Positions 22,801-32,159 of a DNA stretch of 64,000 nucleotides are shown here, piece by piece. Positions within the stretch are counted from its first letter, which is position 1; each line of letters starts with the position of its first letter. The position numbers and the translations under genes were made by a program. Below the pieces are notes generated by a model that saw nothing but the letters and a program-made list of their open reading frames with translations, was not told the origin of the DNA and made no database searches. The stretch is from Plutella xylostella (taxonomy: Eukaryota > Arthropoda > Insecta > Lepidoptera > Plutellidae), in NCBI RefSeq assembly GCF_932276165.1, contig NC_063999.1, positions 5,272,501 through 5,336,500 of the forward strand, written 5' to 3'.

Positions 22801-25800
22801 GATATTCTGGGCTCTCATGAGCTGACCTATCAGCCCTTTAAGGGATGACGTTGACTTTTGGGACACCCTGTATATTAAGTGGGTACCTAAAGTGTTCATT
22901 ACTATGATTCTGACCTACGAACTTATGTTTTTTGAAAAGTTTACTTATGAAATCACTAACTCAAAAACATAATATATGTTTTAACTCCAATAGAGTCATT
23001 GTATTTTTGTTTGTATAATACAGACTGTAATGCATAAAATAAATGTAGAGTTAAATTATGTTTTATTCCTCAAATAACACTTATCTGACTATTGAAAAAT
23101 CATATCTTAAAATAAATAAAATAGAGTCCTAGCCGCTACTGGGCGCCTGACTCGTAGAAGAAGGTAAATATTCGCGCCATAGAACATTTTCCGCAGGGTG
23201 CTTTTCCACCAGAGATGTGCTATGCAGCTATGCTGCGAAGATGTGATATCTACGCTACGAAAATATGTGACCGTTTCCACCAATACTACGCTAGGTAGCT
23301 GTGCGAGGAAGATGCGCTACGAAGATGCGCCGCCGCAAAGTAGCTGTGCGAGAAAGATGCGCATCTCATCAGTGAAAAACGCGGGCATACTGTAGGTCTG
23401 CTCTGCACATACATAGCTACACCACTCGCGATGGTCCATAGCACATATCCATAGCACGCATCCATAGCACACATCCATAGCACGCATCATTCCATACAAA
23501 AAACATATCTTAGTTGAATCCGTTTCCACCAGTGCTAAGCTATGTGCACCAATAATATGATTGGTGGATATCAAACGCATCCATAGCATCGTAGCATAGC
23601 ACATCTCTGGTGGAAAAGCACCCTAATGCCCCTGCATTGTAGACTTGACCTCAGCGAGGTCCAATTCACGGTATCGAAGGCTTTTTCTCAGGCCCGGTTT
23701 CGCGATAGTCGGTTAGATCATAACCAGGGATTAGATGTTGACTTATGACATCATCTGTCAAGAATTTAATATGAAGACGACGTATAATTGATGAACTAAT
23801 CCCTTGTTATGATCTATCCGAGTATCGCGTAACCGGGCCTAAGTGCCAATTTCGTCATAGTGGGTTAGAGCATAACCAGGAATTAATGCTTGACTTTTGA
23901 AACATTTGTCAAGAATTTAGTATGGAGATGACGTGTGATTGATCAACCTTTCCCTGGTTACGATTTAACCGACTATAGAGAAATTGGAGCTAAGTCTACG
24001 AAATTCAGAAATAGTCCCCACCATTGCAATTCGACTCATTGGTCAATAAGGACCTGTAAGGCAAATAACTTTTAGAAATACTCTAGGTACGCTAGTGCAC
24101 AAATTATTCATAAAAATTTGGAACTCATCCGACCATATTAAAACGTCCACTACGGTAAGTTTTAAAATTCGAACGTAACCGTATTTCTTTTTAATTTTCC
24201 AGCCAAGCTGAGCGCGTTGATGGGAGTGAGCGAGGCGCTGGCCCCCTCCATATACTCGCCGGCTTCCAATCACATCTATGTGAAAACCATAGACTATTTT
24301 CCAGGCGCCTTCTACATGTTTGACGCGGTACTTACGGGTCTCGCGTTGGTGTTATTTTTGTGAGTAGATCTAACTTATATTTGTGTTTTTATCTGTTTTA
24401 TATTTTTATAAGTATAAGTTTATCTGTTTTATATTTTTATAAGTATAAGTAGTCTTAACTATATTAAATACTCAATTAAGATTTACTGAGAAGCTGATTA
24501 AGAGAATATTCCAATTAAGTACAACATTTATTTAGTGTATTCGTTACCTATTGTGTGTATTATCAAATTATTTTTGTCAGTTCTAAAAACCGGCGGGTAA
24601 AATCGCTGGCAGAATTGTAACTAAGTACTAACTTTAAAAAAATACCTACATGCTATTCTTCGGTATTTGTATGCGGTAAATTGCGGTACTACCTACTTAG
24701 GTTTTTGGAAAATTTACCAAATTAATGATAAACTTACATTCATATTCCTAAATAACCCTTGGTAACCGATTTATAGCACGATAGCATCTTCATATACATT
24801 GTAAACTAAATTACTGTTTACAGTGTGAAATGCTTGTGATTAAATATTTTCTTAAATAAAATGAAACTTAATTTCTTCTCGGCAAGATTATAAAATAATT
24901 TCGTTTTCTCTTATCATTATCACCAAGCTTTATAACCTGCGTCGTTTTTATCCGAGTGGCGCCAATCGAAAGCGAAAGTAACCGGCCATAATAAGCACAT
25001 GCGTCATAGAGAACAGTTTAACAGCCGTACAGGTTCCATATTCAGGACAACTTGGCGATTGAACCACTGTGCATCAATTTATACGTACAGTCCAACGTTA
25101 ATAAAGTCTTGAAAACGGAAGTACATTTTAACTAATTGTTTAAGATCGAATTTAATCGATCTGTTATAATTAAAGGACAAATCTGTTATAAATTCATAAT
25201 TAATCGGTATTTTATTTTTAAAATGTAAGTAAATAACTGATGATCATAAAAGTCTTAGCAAAATCGCACTCTTTGATGTCAGGACTTTATGGTTTGACTG
25301 TATCAATTTGTCAATGAGACCCTTTGTTCGTAGATGATTTCTTAATCTAACATCAGCTTTTTTTAGGTGTCGTAATAGGCAATGCATCATTTTATTTAGG
25401 TACAGAATAAAATTTATTTAGTTATCGTACGCATAATATCATGCATGATATTATCATGAATGAAAATTATATGAATCATGATTTATGAAGAACTTTAGAA
25501 CTCAAAACGTTAACTTCCTAACTCCAATCTTTATGTAGATATACTTAAGCCCTAATTTCACAAACCCTACTTACCTTTACATCTTTTGTCGTTTTAGTTG
25601 TGTATCACCTGTAAAGGTCAATTGAGGATTAAGTACATTGCACTTGTTAATAGAGTATGCATAAATTCTGCTCTGCCTACCCTCCAAAGCGAACTAATAG
25701 TAGCTCAAAGCTTAACTCGCGTAGTATGCAGATTTAAGTGTTTAAAATATTCGTGCCTAAATAAACCTACCTTTTTTATTTAAAAAACATGTTTTATACT

Positions 25801-25894
25801 TTTCAGAATTGTTTACATCATAATGCGAAGAAGAAATATTGCAGACCATGAAAACGAACAAGTACCTAAAAGTAATGAAGTTTCAAGATTTTAG
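12894..25894 (+). CDS. SLC46-like MFS transporter, gene 2, five exons
   Basis: Spliced CDS joins 12894-13884, 15906-16007, 20569-20790, 24203-24359 and 25807-25894 (1560 nt, 519 aa plus TAG). Introns are GT-AG with phases 1,1,1,2. The start is the first in-frame ATG (GACATGAGC) after an in-frame TGA at 12798. Seen: an N-terminal tail about 14 residues longer than in gene 1; TVEPCLF helix 1; MHLEKACRV with C78 and C89 and sequon NTT (96-98); motif-A loop GAWSDKTKKRK (134-144), in which the usual Gly is Lys; LPPALTGS; FRLGIV; GYYGIF; a Ser/Asp-rich central loop with C268 and C275; WFYS; FPGAFY; and a basic tail IIMRRRN. Family as gene 1; substrate unknown. Same intron frame as gene 1 but with far larger introns (1.4-4.6 kb against 0.1-2.6 kb). 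Confidence 0.87.
15805..15867 (+). repeat. Hairpin just upstream of the gene 2 exon 2 acceptor
   Basis: GAAATATTTTACCTTTAATA and CTATTAAAGGTAGAATATTTCC are near-perfect reverse complements (about 21 bp) with a 20-nt loop. The 3' arm ends 38 nt before the AG, in the branch-point zone, so the pre-mRNA could fold there. Confidence 0.65.
15906..16007 (+). CDS. Gene 2 exon 2
   Basis: 102 nt after acceptor TTTTCACAG, before donor GGTGAGT. Encodes DSQVAYLYAIRRFSFDEVEY through NSVLGIV with split Gly codons at both ends, collinear with gene 1 exon 2. Confidence 0.87.
   Translation: MIHKWRISTRSGGSVLTKWSTASTELPTPSWAL
17695..18130 (+). mobile_element. Non-LTR retrotransposon 3' fragment (RT C-terminal tail) in gene 2 intron 2
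   Basis: A frame through 17724-18077 encodes WHIWKTLNRLRAEVGCCKDN, KWGY, a CDCGTAPQTMEHLLSCPLC block (zinc-knuckle-like C-x-C...H...C) and ASFWSGQI. This is the usual end of jockey/R1-like LINE ORF2 proteins. A GAAGAAGAAGAAG tail follows at about 18102-18116. Upstream RT domains are missing and there is a stop near 17720, so the copy is dead. Confidence 0.8.
18309..18453. mobile_element. Foldback MITE in gene 2 intron 2
   Basis: The left arm TGCAGCGATCAC... with ACTATTTTCGAAATTACACA and AACATAATGGAAAAA is mirrored by TTTTTCCATAATGTTTGTGT, TTTCGAAAATAGTATCGAAT and GTGATCGCTGCA. Arms are about 55 bp and the loop about 32 bp. Related half-sites (TTCGATACTACACAAACAT, TGTGATCGCTACACAGC) occur at 49078-49500. 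Confidence 0.75.
18735..19560 (-). mobile_element. LINE fragment with RNase H and C-terminal Zn-knuckle, gene 2 intron 2
   Basis: The minus-strand frame 19547-18975 (190 aa) holds the end of an RNase H domain (VQWIKSHNDNIGNCEADRLA, with the expected His and Asp), then HKLTRYL, LITGHCCVNKHLYTIG and CRTCKEVDETVEHILLACP. This arrangement is that of jockey/R1/LOA-type LINE ORF2 ends. The 3' UTR runs down to about 18890, with TTCTATTCTATTC repeats. A second AT-rich end (18735-18850) may be part of it. 5'-truncated and inactive. Confidence 0.8.
20569..20790 (+). CDS. Gene 2 exon 3 (fused counterpart of gene 1 exons 3 and 4)
   Basis: 222 nt after acceptor CTTTTCCAG, before donor GGTAAGT. Encodes TLFCVSLLSKKLRVED through AVPTKEI. 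The length equals the sum of gene 1 exons 3 and 4 (83 + 139), and no splice sites interrupt the position of the gene 1 intron (near LAG|VSR). Confidence 0.87.
20857..20987. mobile_element. Foldback MITE in gene 2 intron 3
   Basis: GTCAGCTGCATAAGTAGCTG and ACCTTGTCAAACT at the left pair with AGTTTGACAAGGTACT, TTTAGCTACTTAATACAGCT and GAC at the right. It is 131 bp and starts 66 bp after the exon 3 donor. A single half-site (TACCTTGTCAAACTAGTAAG) lies at about 45100. Confidence 0.7.
21221..22870. mobile_element. 1.65-kb foldback element in gene 2 intron 3
   Basis: Begins CAGGGTGTCCCAAAAGTCAA and ends with its exact reverse complement (TTGACTTTTGGGACACCCTG). TA flanks both sides (21219-21220, 22871-22872). 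The arms match over about 575 bp, for example CAACGTCATCCCTTAAAGGG against CCCTTTAAGGGATGACGTTG. The unique centre (about 21800-22290) is roughly 490 bp with no recognisable protein. Inside each arm is another CACCCTGTATAG/CTATACAGGGTG junction, suggesting two elements fused before the inversion formed. Confidence 0.87.
23196..23623. mobile_element. TIR element with an internal CCATAGCACGCAT minisatellite, gene 2 intron 3
   Basis: Ends GGGTGCTTTTCCACCAGAGA(TGTGCTATGC) and the inverse (GCATAGCACATCTCTGGTGG...CACCC) match over at least 30 bp. Inside, TCCATAGCACRYA is tandemly repeated about four times (23430-23490) and the GTTTCCACCA end motif recurs near 23273 and 23520. No transposase. Confidence 0.8.
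23690..23993. mobile_element. Two abutting related foldback elements, gene 2 intron 3
   Basis: Unit 1 (23690-23840) is bounded by AGGCCCGGTTTCGCGATAGT and its inverse ending ACCGGGCCT. Unit 2 (23841-23993) is bounded by AAGTGCCAATTTCGTCATAG and the inverse ending AAATTGGAGCTAAG. Both contain ATAACCAGG.ATTA, TGACTT, TGTCAAGAATTTA and GACG in the same order, so they are diverged members of one family sitting head to tail with no spacer. Confidence 0.75.
24203..24359 (+). CDS. Gene 2 exon 4
   Basis: 157 nt after acceptor ATTTTCCAG, ending TT|GTGAGT in phase 2. Encodes KLSALMGVSEALAPSIYSPA, IDYFPGAFYMFDA and a hydrophobic helix. Same length and phase as gene 1 exon 5. Confidence 0.87.
24388..24449. 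repeat. Perfect 31-bp tandem duplication, gene 2 intron 4
   Basis: TTTATCTGTTTTATATTTTT plus ATAAGTATAAG occurs twice back to back without a mismatch, beginning 29 bp after the exon 4 donor. Recent local duplication. Confidence 0.85.
25807..25894 (+). CDS. Gene 2 exon 5 (C-terminal tail and stop)
   Basis: Follows acceptor CTTTTCAG. Completes a Leu codon and encodes IVYIIMRRRNIADHENEQ followed by a short hydrophilic tail ending SRF, then TAG at 25892-25894. Confidence 0.85.
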
Positions 25895-25981
25895 ATGTGG
25901 TTGCTTAGTTACATAAATTTATGTAAGCCTTATTTTCCTTAGGTATTCATGAACTTTTATAACCGTCGACCACGGTTACAG

Positions 25982-26160
25982 CAGACCCCTTAGCATGAAT
26001 TTTCATCGTGAACGTGAAGTAGAATTCATCGAGTAATTTGTATGAAAATATAAACAGCGCCCCTGGCGGTCGGTAGCAGAACTAAAATTTCCCTACAAAA
26101 TTCATCGAGTAATTTCACGTCACGTTCACGATGAACATTCAATTCACGCTAAGGGGTCAG
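25982..26160 (+). mobile_element. Hairpin MITE just 3' of gene 2, copy 2 of the 6784-6960 family
   Basis: Starts 88 nt after the gene 2 stop. Same order and orientation as copy 1: CAGACCCCTTAGCATGAATT, ATTCATCGAGTAATTT, loop CAGCGCCCCTGGCGGTCGGT and AGCAGAACTAAAATTT, then the inverted arm ending GCTAAGGGGTCAG. The two copies are much more alike than the two host genes. Confidence 0.8.
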
Positions 26161-26259
26161 ATATAGTATGTATAATAGTTCGGTATCCATTACGACGGAT
26201 TTTTAATTAGGCTTTTAGTTATTTCGAAACTAAAATTTACGTAGGTATATTTATGCGTT

Positions 26260-26265
26260 AATAAA
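26260..26265 (+). promoter_or_regulatory. Candidate poly(A) signal of gene 2
   Basis: First AATAAA after the gene 2 stop, 366 nt downstream. Its use would place the MITE at 25982-26160 in the 3' UTR. Confidence 0.4.
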
Positions 26266-26671
26266 TTAATCATGTGAACATTATAGGTTAAATCGACTTG
26301 AGGAATCAAATATCATTAGCTGTATTAAATGTCTCAAGTGCCTATTTATTTACTGTGATTTATTTAAGTATAAGTAATAGATATTTCTCGGTGTTTATAA
26401 GATGAGATATGTTTACTCTCATTAGATGTGAAGACTATGAATCATAAATATTTTATTCTTTTGAATTTAAGATGTCTAACTATACATATAGGTACTTACA
26501 TAGTATGCAGATGCAGGTAAATAAATGAATAATATTGAAATAGTATTTAAGTAAAATGAGACAGAATAGTGATATTTTACGTAAGACTGGACTGCTTTCC
26601 CATAGGTTAAGTAAAAATATAAATAAATATACCTAACTAATCCACAAAGTTGTTTAATTATCATGCTAAAT

Positions 26672-26937
26672 GACGACTGAATGGCGTAGTGGTTAGTGAC
26701 CCTGACTGCTATGCCGAAGGTCCCGGGTTCGATTCCCGGCTGGGGCAGATATTTGTTTAAAGACAGATATTTGTACTCGGGTCTTGGGTGTTGATATTTA
26801 TATTTAATATGTATCTATCTATGTATTTGTGTAGATATATCAGCTGTCCGACACCCATAACACAGGTTCTGCCTAGCTTGGGGTCGGATGGCCGTGTGTG
26901 AGATGTCCCCACATATTTATTTATTTATTATTATTTA
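26672..26937 (+). mobile_element. tRNA-derived SINE, copy A
   Basis: The head has pol III boxes: A box TGGCGTAGTGGTTAGTGAC and B box GGTTCGATTCC, followed by CCGGCTGGGGCAGATATTTG, TACTCGGGTCTTGGGTGTTG, a (TCTA)n part and GGTCGGATGGCCGTGTGTGA, ending in ATTTATTTATTTATT. The tRNA-like head cannot fold as a mature tRNA followed by a normal terminator, so it is a SINE. Other copies: 36134-36357 (-), 42688-42950 (+), 63924-64000 (+, cut by the window end) and a diverged one at 44068-44250 (-). Confidence 0.88.
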
Positions 26938-26999
26938 AATGCTTCTGCTTAAATATTGATAAAAATATACGAAAGGAATAGGGATTTTCATATCGTTTA

Positions 27000-29097
27000 G
27001 GATTTATTTCTCATAATTATATTATGTCCACTTTTGTTAAATATCATGAAAATTGTAAAATTAAGTTATTTTAAATGATAAAAATTAATCTTAACATATT
27101 TTTAATTTTGCGTGCACACAAAGTAAATTGTCAAAGTACAGATTTTCCCAATTCCTTATTATTTTTACGACGTTTACAAACTGTGTGTGTCCAACAAACG
27201 AAGCAAATTGCCACATAACTTTTAGGGTTCGCTTGTAAAATGTTGGGAGCAGATAAGGCTGCGAATGCGGCGGTCCCCGCAAACCTTCCCTATCACCAAT
27301 TTCTGCCAGTTGCGATAGAAACTTGCAAAAGTTATTGGTCTCTATTCTATTTACTAAAATGCAACACTGCTTTTAACATCTATGAATATTAGTATAATCT
27401 AAATGTGTAGGTATTAATTTCTGTACTAAATCGTAACTTCTATAATATATTTAATATCGACGCAGTGTATAAAAATTGCGATAGGTTTGTTTGTCATGAT
27501 GTAAGAGTATTTCGTATGGATTACATTATTTAATGTATGATAGTCACTTGGTTATTATTAATCAATAGATTATTAATAAAATTATTCCACTGAAAACATT
27601 GTAAGGCGATGCTAAGCACTATAAGTGCAGTCTTTAGACCTATGATAAATAAGCGGGTGCCGTGCCGTGTTGGCGATCGCACAATTCCTACACATCTATA
27701 AATAGCAAAGTGTCTGCCACAGACATTCGGACGGGGACTGTCCACAAAGACTTCTTCCATCGGATTTAATCACTGGACCTTGCTCTGTTGGACTGTTTTA
27801 TAATTGCCTATTGGGGCAAAAATAGCGCAGAAGCTTGGATTTCTATGAGGTAGGGGAAAACTCAAGGGAAATTTTCTTGGTGTGTTTAATAATGTTTGTA
27901 GAGGGATAGGTGATTCTGTTAGAATTTCATCGTTGGCTCATCGTTGAGGCTCGTAAATGTCACCATCAAAATGTGTGAAAAAAATATGTTGGACATTTAA
28001 TTTCGTCGACAAGCCTGGCTTTTTTTGCGAAATTACATAGCAGTACCTATAGAGAATAAAATTTCATAGTCTCGATAAATTTAATCACATAAATAATGTA
28101 AAATTATTCGTGCTCGCTCAGTTGAGGCTTACCAGCGAACAATCCACAAGCATGGCAGTCAGTAATTTTTTTCACAGTTTGAGAAGTAAAACATAAAGCT
28201 CTGAGTTAGTAGGTACAGCGCTTATTCCGCTAGGTGGCGACTCTTCCATGCCATATACCTACATTTACGTTTTTTACTGCTCCATGGTGTAGAAACTTGC
28301 ACTCAGTGTTCTGCGTGCTAAATAAATGGAAAGTATGTTTCTTGGGCAAACTTGTTTAGTTCGACCGATAAATCATATAGGTACTTAAAAAAAAATTCAG
28401 GACCATGTATAATTTTTTTTATTATTTCAAGTTTAATGTCCAACGGGAGTGAACCCAGCCACAAGCGATTCTAAGTTCCGTCGTCGCCTTTGTGTTGGAT
28501 ATCGCCGCGGTAAGATAGAATTTAAAACGAAAAATTAAAGTTCTAGATTCTTCTAGGTAGCTTGGTGTTTCAGGAATTGGGCTGAAGATACAGTTAGGTC
28601 TGGCCATTTAGAGTGAACATGTAGGTTCGTTTTAGTATACTAATGCCTTTGAAACCCAACGAAGGATGAAAAAAGTTAATGGTCTGTTTTACGTATATAA
28701 TATCTGGATAATGGCTACCTGTGGGTTATATTTATATGGCATACTATATTACTTTCTATACTCTGTGAAACGGGCCCTAAGTTTCGTAGTAGTTAATTAA
28801 CAAAAAAAAACTTTGTTTGAAGGATGGTAAATGGCTAAGCTGATTTCTAATAAGCACGCAAAGCAAATATCCACAAAGGGATATTGCGATAGAGCTCCAC
28901 TCAGCTCGGATCTGCACCAAATGAGTTTTCTTGGAATTTAAGTAAAAATACTGTTTAATGAAGCAAGCCTCCTGGGAAAACCAACATTGGTGGTAATACA
29001 TACCTACAAGTAAGTTAGTAGTGGACGAAGCATGTTGTAGTTTTGACGAAACGTGGTGTAGATTTGACGAAACATGGTTTGGATTAAGTCATATAAC
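27000..29097. other. No gene recognised; AT-rich flank
   Basis: No frame with coding character. A TATAAATAG box at 27697-27705 is followed by GTCTGCCACAGACATTCGGA, but no initiator or coding exon could be attached to it. A GC-richer patch at 28440-28610 has no recognisable protein. Treated as intergenic. Confidence 0.4.
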
Positions 29098-29737
29098 TGT
29101 CGCAGTCATCTGGTTTAATCTCCTGTTTGATTGAACCGCTAGCCCGTTCATTGGATGACGCTACTCAGTTGAATGACTAAAGAACAACTCGTCAAGTGGT
29201 TGACTGTAACGTCCAACGTCTTGACTGAACGTTATTCAGCGAAGTCGTTAAATGGGATATAGTATAGCAACTTTGTAATGTCTGGTTAGGATGAACATGA
29301 CCAGACAAGAGTCAACAAAAAGACTATGTTACAAAGCTCTCATCTCACAAATTAACTAAACAATAACAATAAACGTACCTTGATATTGTTGTTCATAACT
29401 ATCGAGTTTCAGCACATTTTTTCTTTGAAACTATCCGCCGGCGGTGAAATAATAGGTAAATCCATGTTGTCACACTATTTTAACATAAATAACGCACTTT
29501 AAAGCTAATTTATTTGCAAAAAATAACAATACAAGTGCTTTTTGTGTCAGCTGTTCGCTGTTAGAAGCCATATTTGTTTTATTCACCACCTGACTGATTT
29601 TAAGTCCGCTAACTAGTTGGACGTTTTGTGACGCTTCTACAATCAACGTTCGGCCTAGTCATACAACTGAATAGCGTCATCCAATGAACGGGCTAGCGGT
29701 TCAATCAAACAGGAGATTAAACCAGTTGCCTGCGACA
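29098..29737. mobile_element. 640-bp TIR element
   Basis: Left end TGTCGCAGTCATCTGGTTTA and the following ATCTCCTGTTTGATTGAACC, GCTAGCCCGTTCATTGGATG are mirrored at the right (CATCCAATGAACGGGCTAGC, GGTTCAATCAAACAGGAGAT, TAAACCAGTTGCCTGCGACA). TIR about 65 bp. The interior (about 500 bp) has no protein similarity, so it is non-autonomous. Confidence 0.83.
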
Positions 29738-29813
29738 TAACAACGCGTACTCCGGTGTAGATTATATAACCAATACCTATTTATTTGAATGTTTTGTTTT
29801 TGGCATGATCCTT

Positions 29814-29932
29814 ATCATCATCATCATCATCAGGCAATAATCATCCACTGCTGGATATAGGCTTCTCCCAAGGAGTTTCATAATACTCAATCCTCCTCAT
29901 GTACCCACTACCGGCTACCCGCCATGATTATT
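29814..29932 (-). mobile_element. RTE-like LINE 3' tail
   Basis: ATCATCATCATCATCAGGCA then ATAATCATCCACTGCTGGAT, GGCTTCTCCCAAGGAG and CCCACTACCGGCTACC match the 3' UTR of the element at 4690-5130. Only the extreme 3' end remains. Confidence 0.75.
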
Positions 29933-29999
29933 AACTCATAATTATTATGATCTAATTTAAAATAAACTCGTAATTATGTATCAATTAATAAAATAAGTA

Positions 30000-31150
30000 A
30001 AAGTAAAAAGTAAAAATATGCTTTATTGCCAAAATAAAAATGACCTTACATAACTTATTCTATATTATAACTAATTATGACTAGGTAAGTTACATTATAC
30101 TATTATAGTTAAAACAAGTACTTCAATAAATTAAAATTTTCTTTTGGCAAATGGTGACATGCTCAGCATAAGTCGACGGAAAACTTGTCTTCGATCGACG
30201 CTGTTTTTCAGCATGCCCCAGTGTGTTTATTTTATTTACAAGATCCTTACAGTCTAACAGAGGCGCCTTGTAAAGTAAACTACAGAACTAAAAGAAGAAT
30301 ACAATTTCATGCACTTATTTCATAATCTTAAAAAAAAAACAATAATAATAAAAATAAATAAAACTTTTTTAAATAAATCGGTATGTGTAACTGAAAATTT
30401 TGAATGAGTGGATAAGTATGAGTTAAATAATGTTTTGTGTAGTATCAGTGTTATATATATTATAGTTTTAAACAATGGAATTATATTATGCAAATTTGGT
30501 GCTTTATAATATGCGTTGAAGTTTGTGTGAGTGAATTTTGATGAAAGTGTGTATTTTAATGTAGGGATTGTATACTAGATATTTATAAAAATATTGAATA
30601 TTAAAAAAAATGTATTAAACTGAGATAAATTAATAAGATTGATTTGGGTAAGCACTATATTTAGTTTAATTTCTTTTCAAAGTTATATGTTACATTAGCT
30701 AGGGATATTTGTTTATCTAAAATATATTTTTTCATATTATTTTTGAATGATAGATATGTCATGGCGGTTTGGATAGGGGGTGGTATGTTATTCCAGATTT
30801 TGGACGAGGCGTATTTAAAGGATCCTTTATAATTCTTTGTTTTATGCTTGGGGCAGGATATCATTTTACGGGCTTTACTACGCGTATGAATACCATGCGA
30901 TTCTCCTTGCCACTCAATTTTATTATATAAGTATTCCGGCTTTTTATTGCGCACTACTTTATAGACAAGTCCGGCTAAATGAAGTTCCCTGCGACCTTGC
31001 ATCTTTATAATTTTTTTATTGTTTAGATACGGTGTGATGTGACTACGCTTGGGAATCGTGAAGCAAAACCTAGCACATGCATTTTGCACACGCTGTATTG
31101 CACGGCTGGTTTTTTCTAGCAGCCTAGGTCCGTAATAAGGAAGTTCATTG
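30000..31150 (-). mobile_element. CR1/jockey-like LINE fragment: end of reverse transcriptase plus 3' UTR
   Basis: The minus-strand frame from about 31150 down to 30661 encodes YYGPRLLEKTSRAIQRVQNA, CARFCF, RRELHLAGLVYKVVRNKKPE, YLYNKI, then KIWNNIPPPIQTA and FKNNMKKYIL, the standard last segment of CR1/jockey-clade RTs. The AT-rich stretch 30000-30660 is its probable 3' UTR; it includes GACGCTGTTTTTCAGCATGC, which recurs at about 62288. 5'-truncated at about 31140, where it abuts another repeat. Confidence 0.83.
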
Positions 31151-31205
31151 GAAAGAGACCCGTGCCCTACCAGTGGGGACGTGATGGGTCGTGATGATGA
31201 TGATT
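31137..31205 (-). repeat. Reverse copy of the 9672 repeat family
   Basis: TTGGAAAGAGACCCGTGCCC and TACCAGTGGGGACGTGATGG are the reverse complement of the start of the repeat at 9672. It lies directly next to the 5' truncation point of the LINE fragment. Confidence 0.55.
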
Positions 31206-31884
31206 GTAAAATAAATAAGTTGCTTAGTTACCTTATTATCAACACATACTTACTTGAAAAATGTACGATACTTTGGCACGCAACAATTTGGGAAGAGAGG
31301 CGCAGGTGCAATCCTACCTTAACATTTTATTGTTATGATAAGAAGCCAATAAAATTTACATGAATAAAAAGTTTTACTGCCTCAAGCAGGAATATTTTTT
31401 TCGTAACTTCACAAGGTTCATTCGAGTTTCAGTAATGTTTTTATAAAGGAGAGTTATGCAATTAAAAGTTGTACACTCTTGAAGTGTCACAATGAACTCG
31501 CAGTGGAAAAGTTAATAATTTTTCTAACTGGCTCTAAGACATTTTGCGCGTAATAGACGTGTAATTTCTCTCGCTGCATGAAAAATTGAAGAACTAACTC
31601 TATTGTCGGGAGTCGCTTCACATTAGGTTATTTTTGAGTACTTAGCAAGTTTTTTTTTATACCTATGTCTAGATATTTAAATAAAAAAAATATCGAACAA
31701 ATTAACGAAGATCGCTAAAAGTACCTACATTCGGAGGGTTTGTTTCTTTAGGAAATAAGTTCAGTTTGGATCATTTATAGAATTATAGGTATACGATACC
31801 TAGATCACGTGATTAAAAAAATCGAGAACATTTATTAAATACTTACTTGCATGTAGGTATGTACAATTGTACAAGTACTACGTA

Positions 31885-32012
31885 GTGTAGGACGCCCTCC
31901 GAATAGATGGGGTGACGACTTGCGAAAGATGGCTGCTGGTAATAATTGGATGCGGAAAGCTATAGATCGCATCCAGTGGCGTGGGCTGTGTTAGAGTCTG
32001 ATGATGATGACT
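31885..32012 (+). mobile_element. RTE-like LINE C-terminus and 3' end
   Basis: In frame, VGRPPNRWGDDLRKMAAGNN, then WMRKAIDRIQWRGLC and a stop, followed by TCTGATGATGATGAC. This is the terminal GRPP..RW.DDL motif of RTE-clade proteins, in the opposite orientation to the 4690 copy and from a different subfamily. Confidence 0.8.
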
Positions 32013-32159
32013 TGCATGTTATTATAAAATACATCCCTAGTGTGGGGGTCAGTATACCACTATATCTTGTATATTTTTAAAAGAAAATAAACATTTTTAC
32101 TTCACTTTTACTTTTACTTTACACAGGTACTTAATTCTATAGTTTACATAGTGTAAGTA

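Noticed and set aside
23286..23604. Minus-strand frames rich in Cys/Met/Ala
   Set aside because: Produced by the CCATAGCACGCA minisatellite of a TIR element; not genes.
26690..26750. tRNA gene
   Set aside because: A and B boxes are present, but the sequence is repeated with a common SINE body at 36134, 42688 and 63924. It is a SINE head and not a functional tRNA.
27530..27760. Minus-strand 76-codon frame starting MEEVFVDSPRPN
   Set aside because: Looks protein-like for about 20 residues, but no family could be named and the frame decays into AT-rich sequence.
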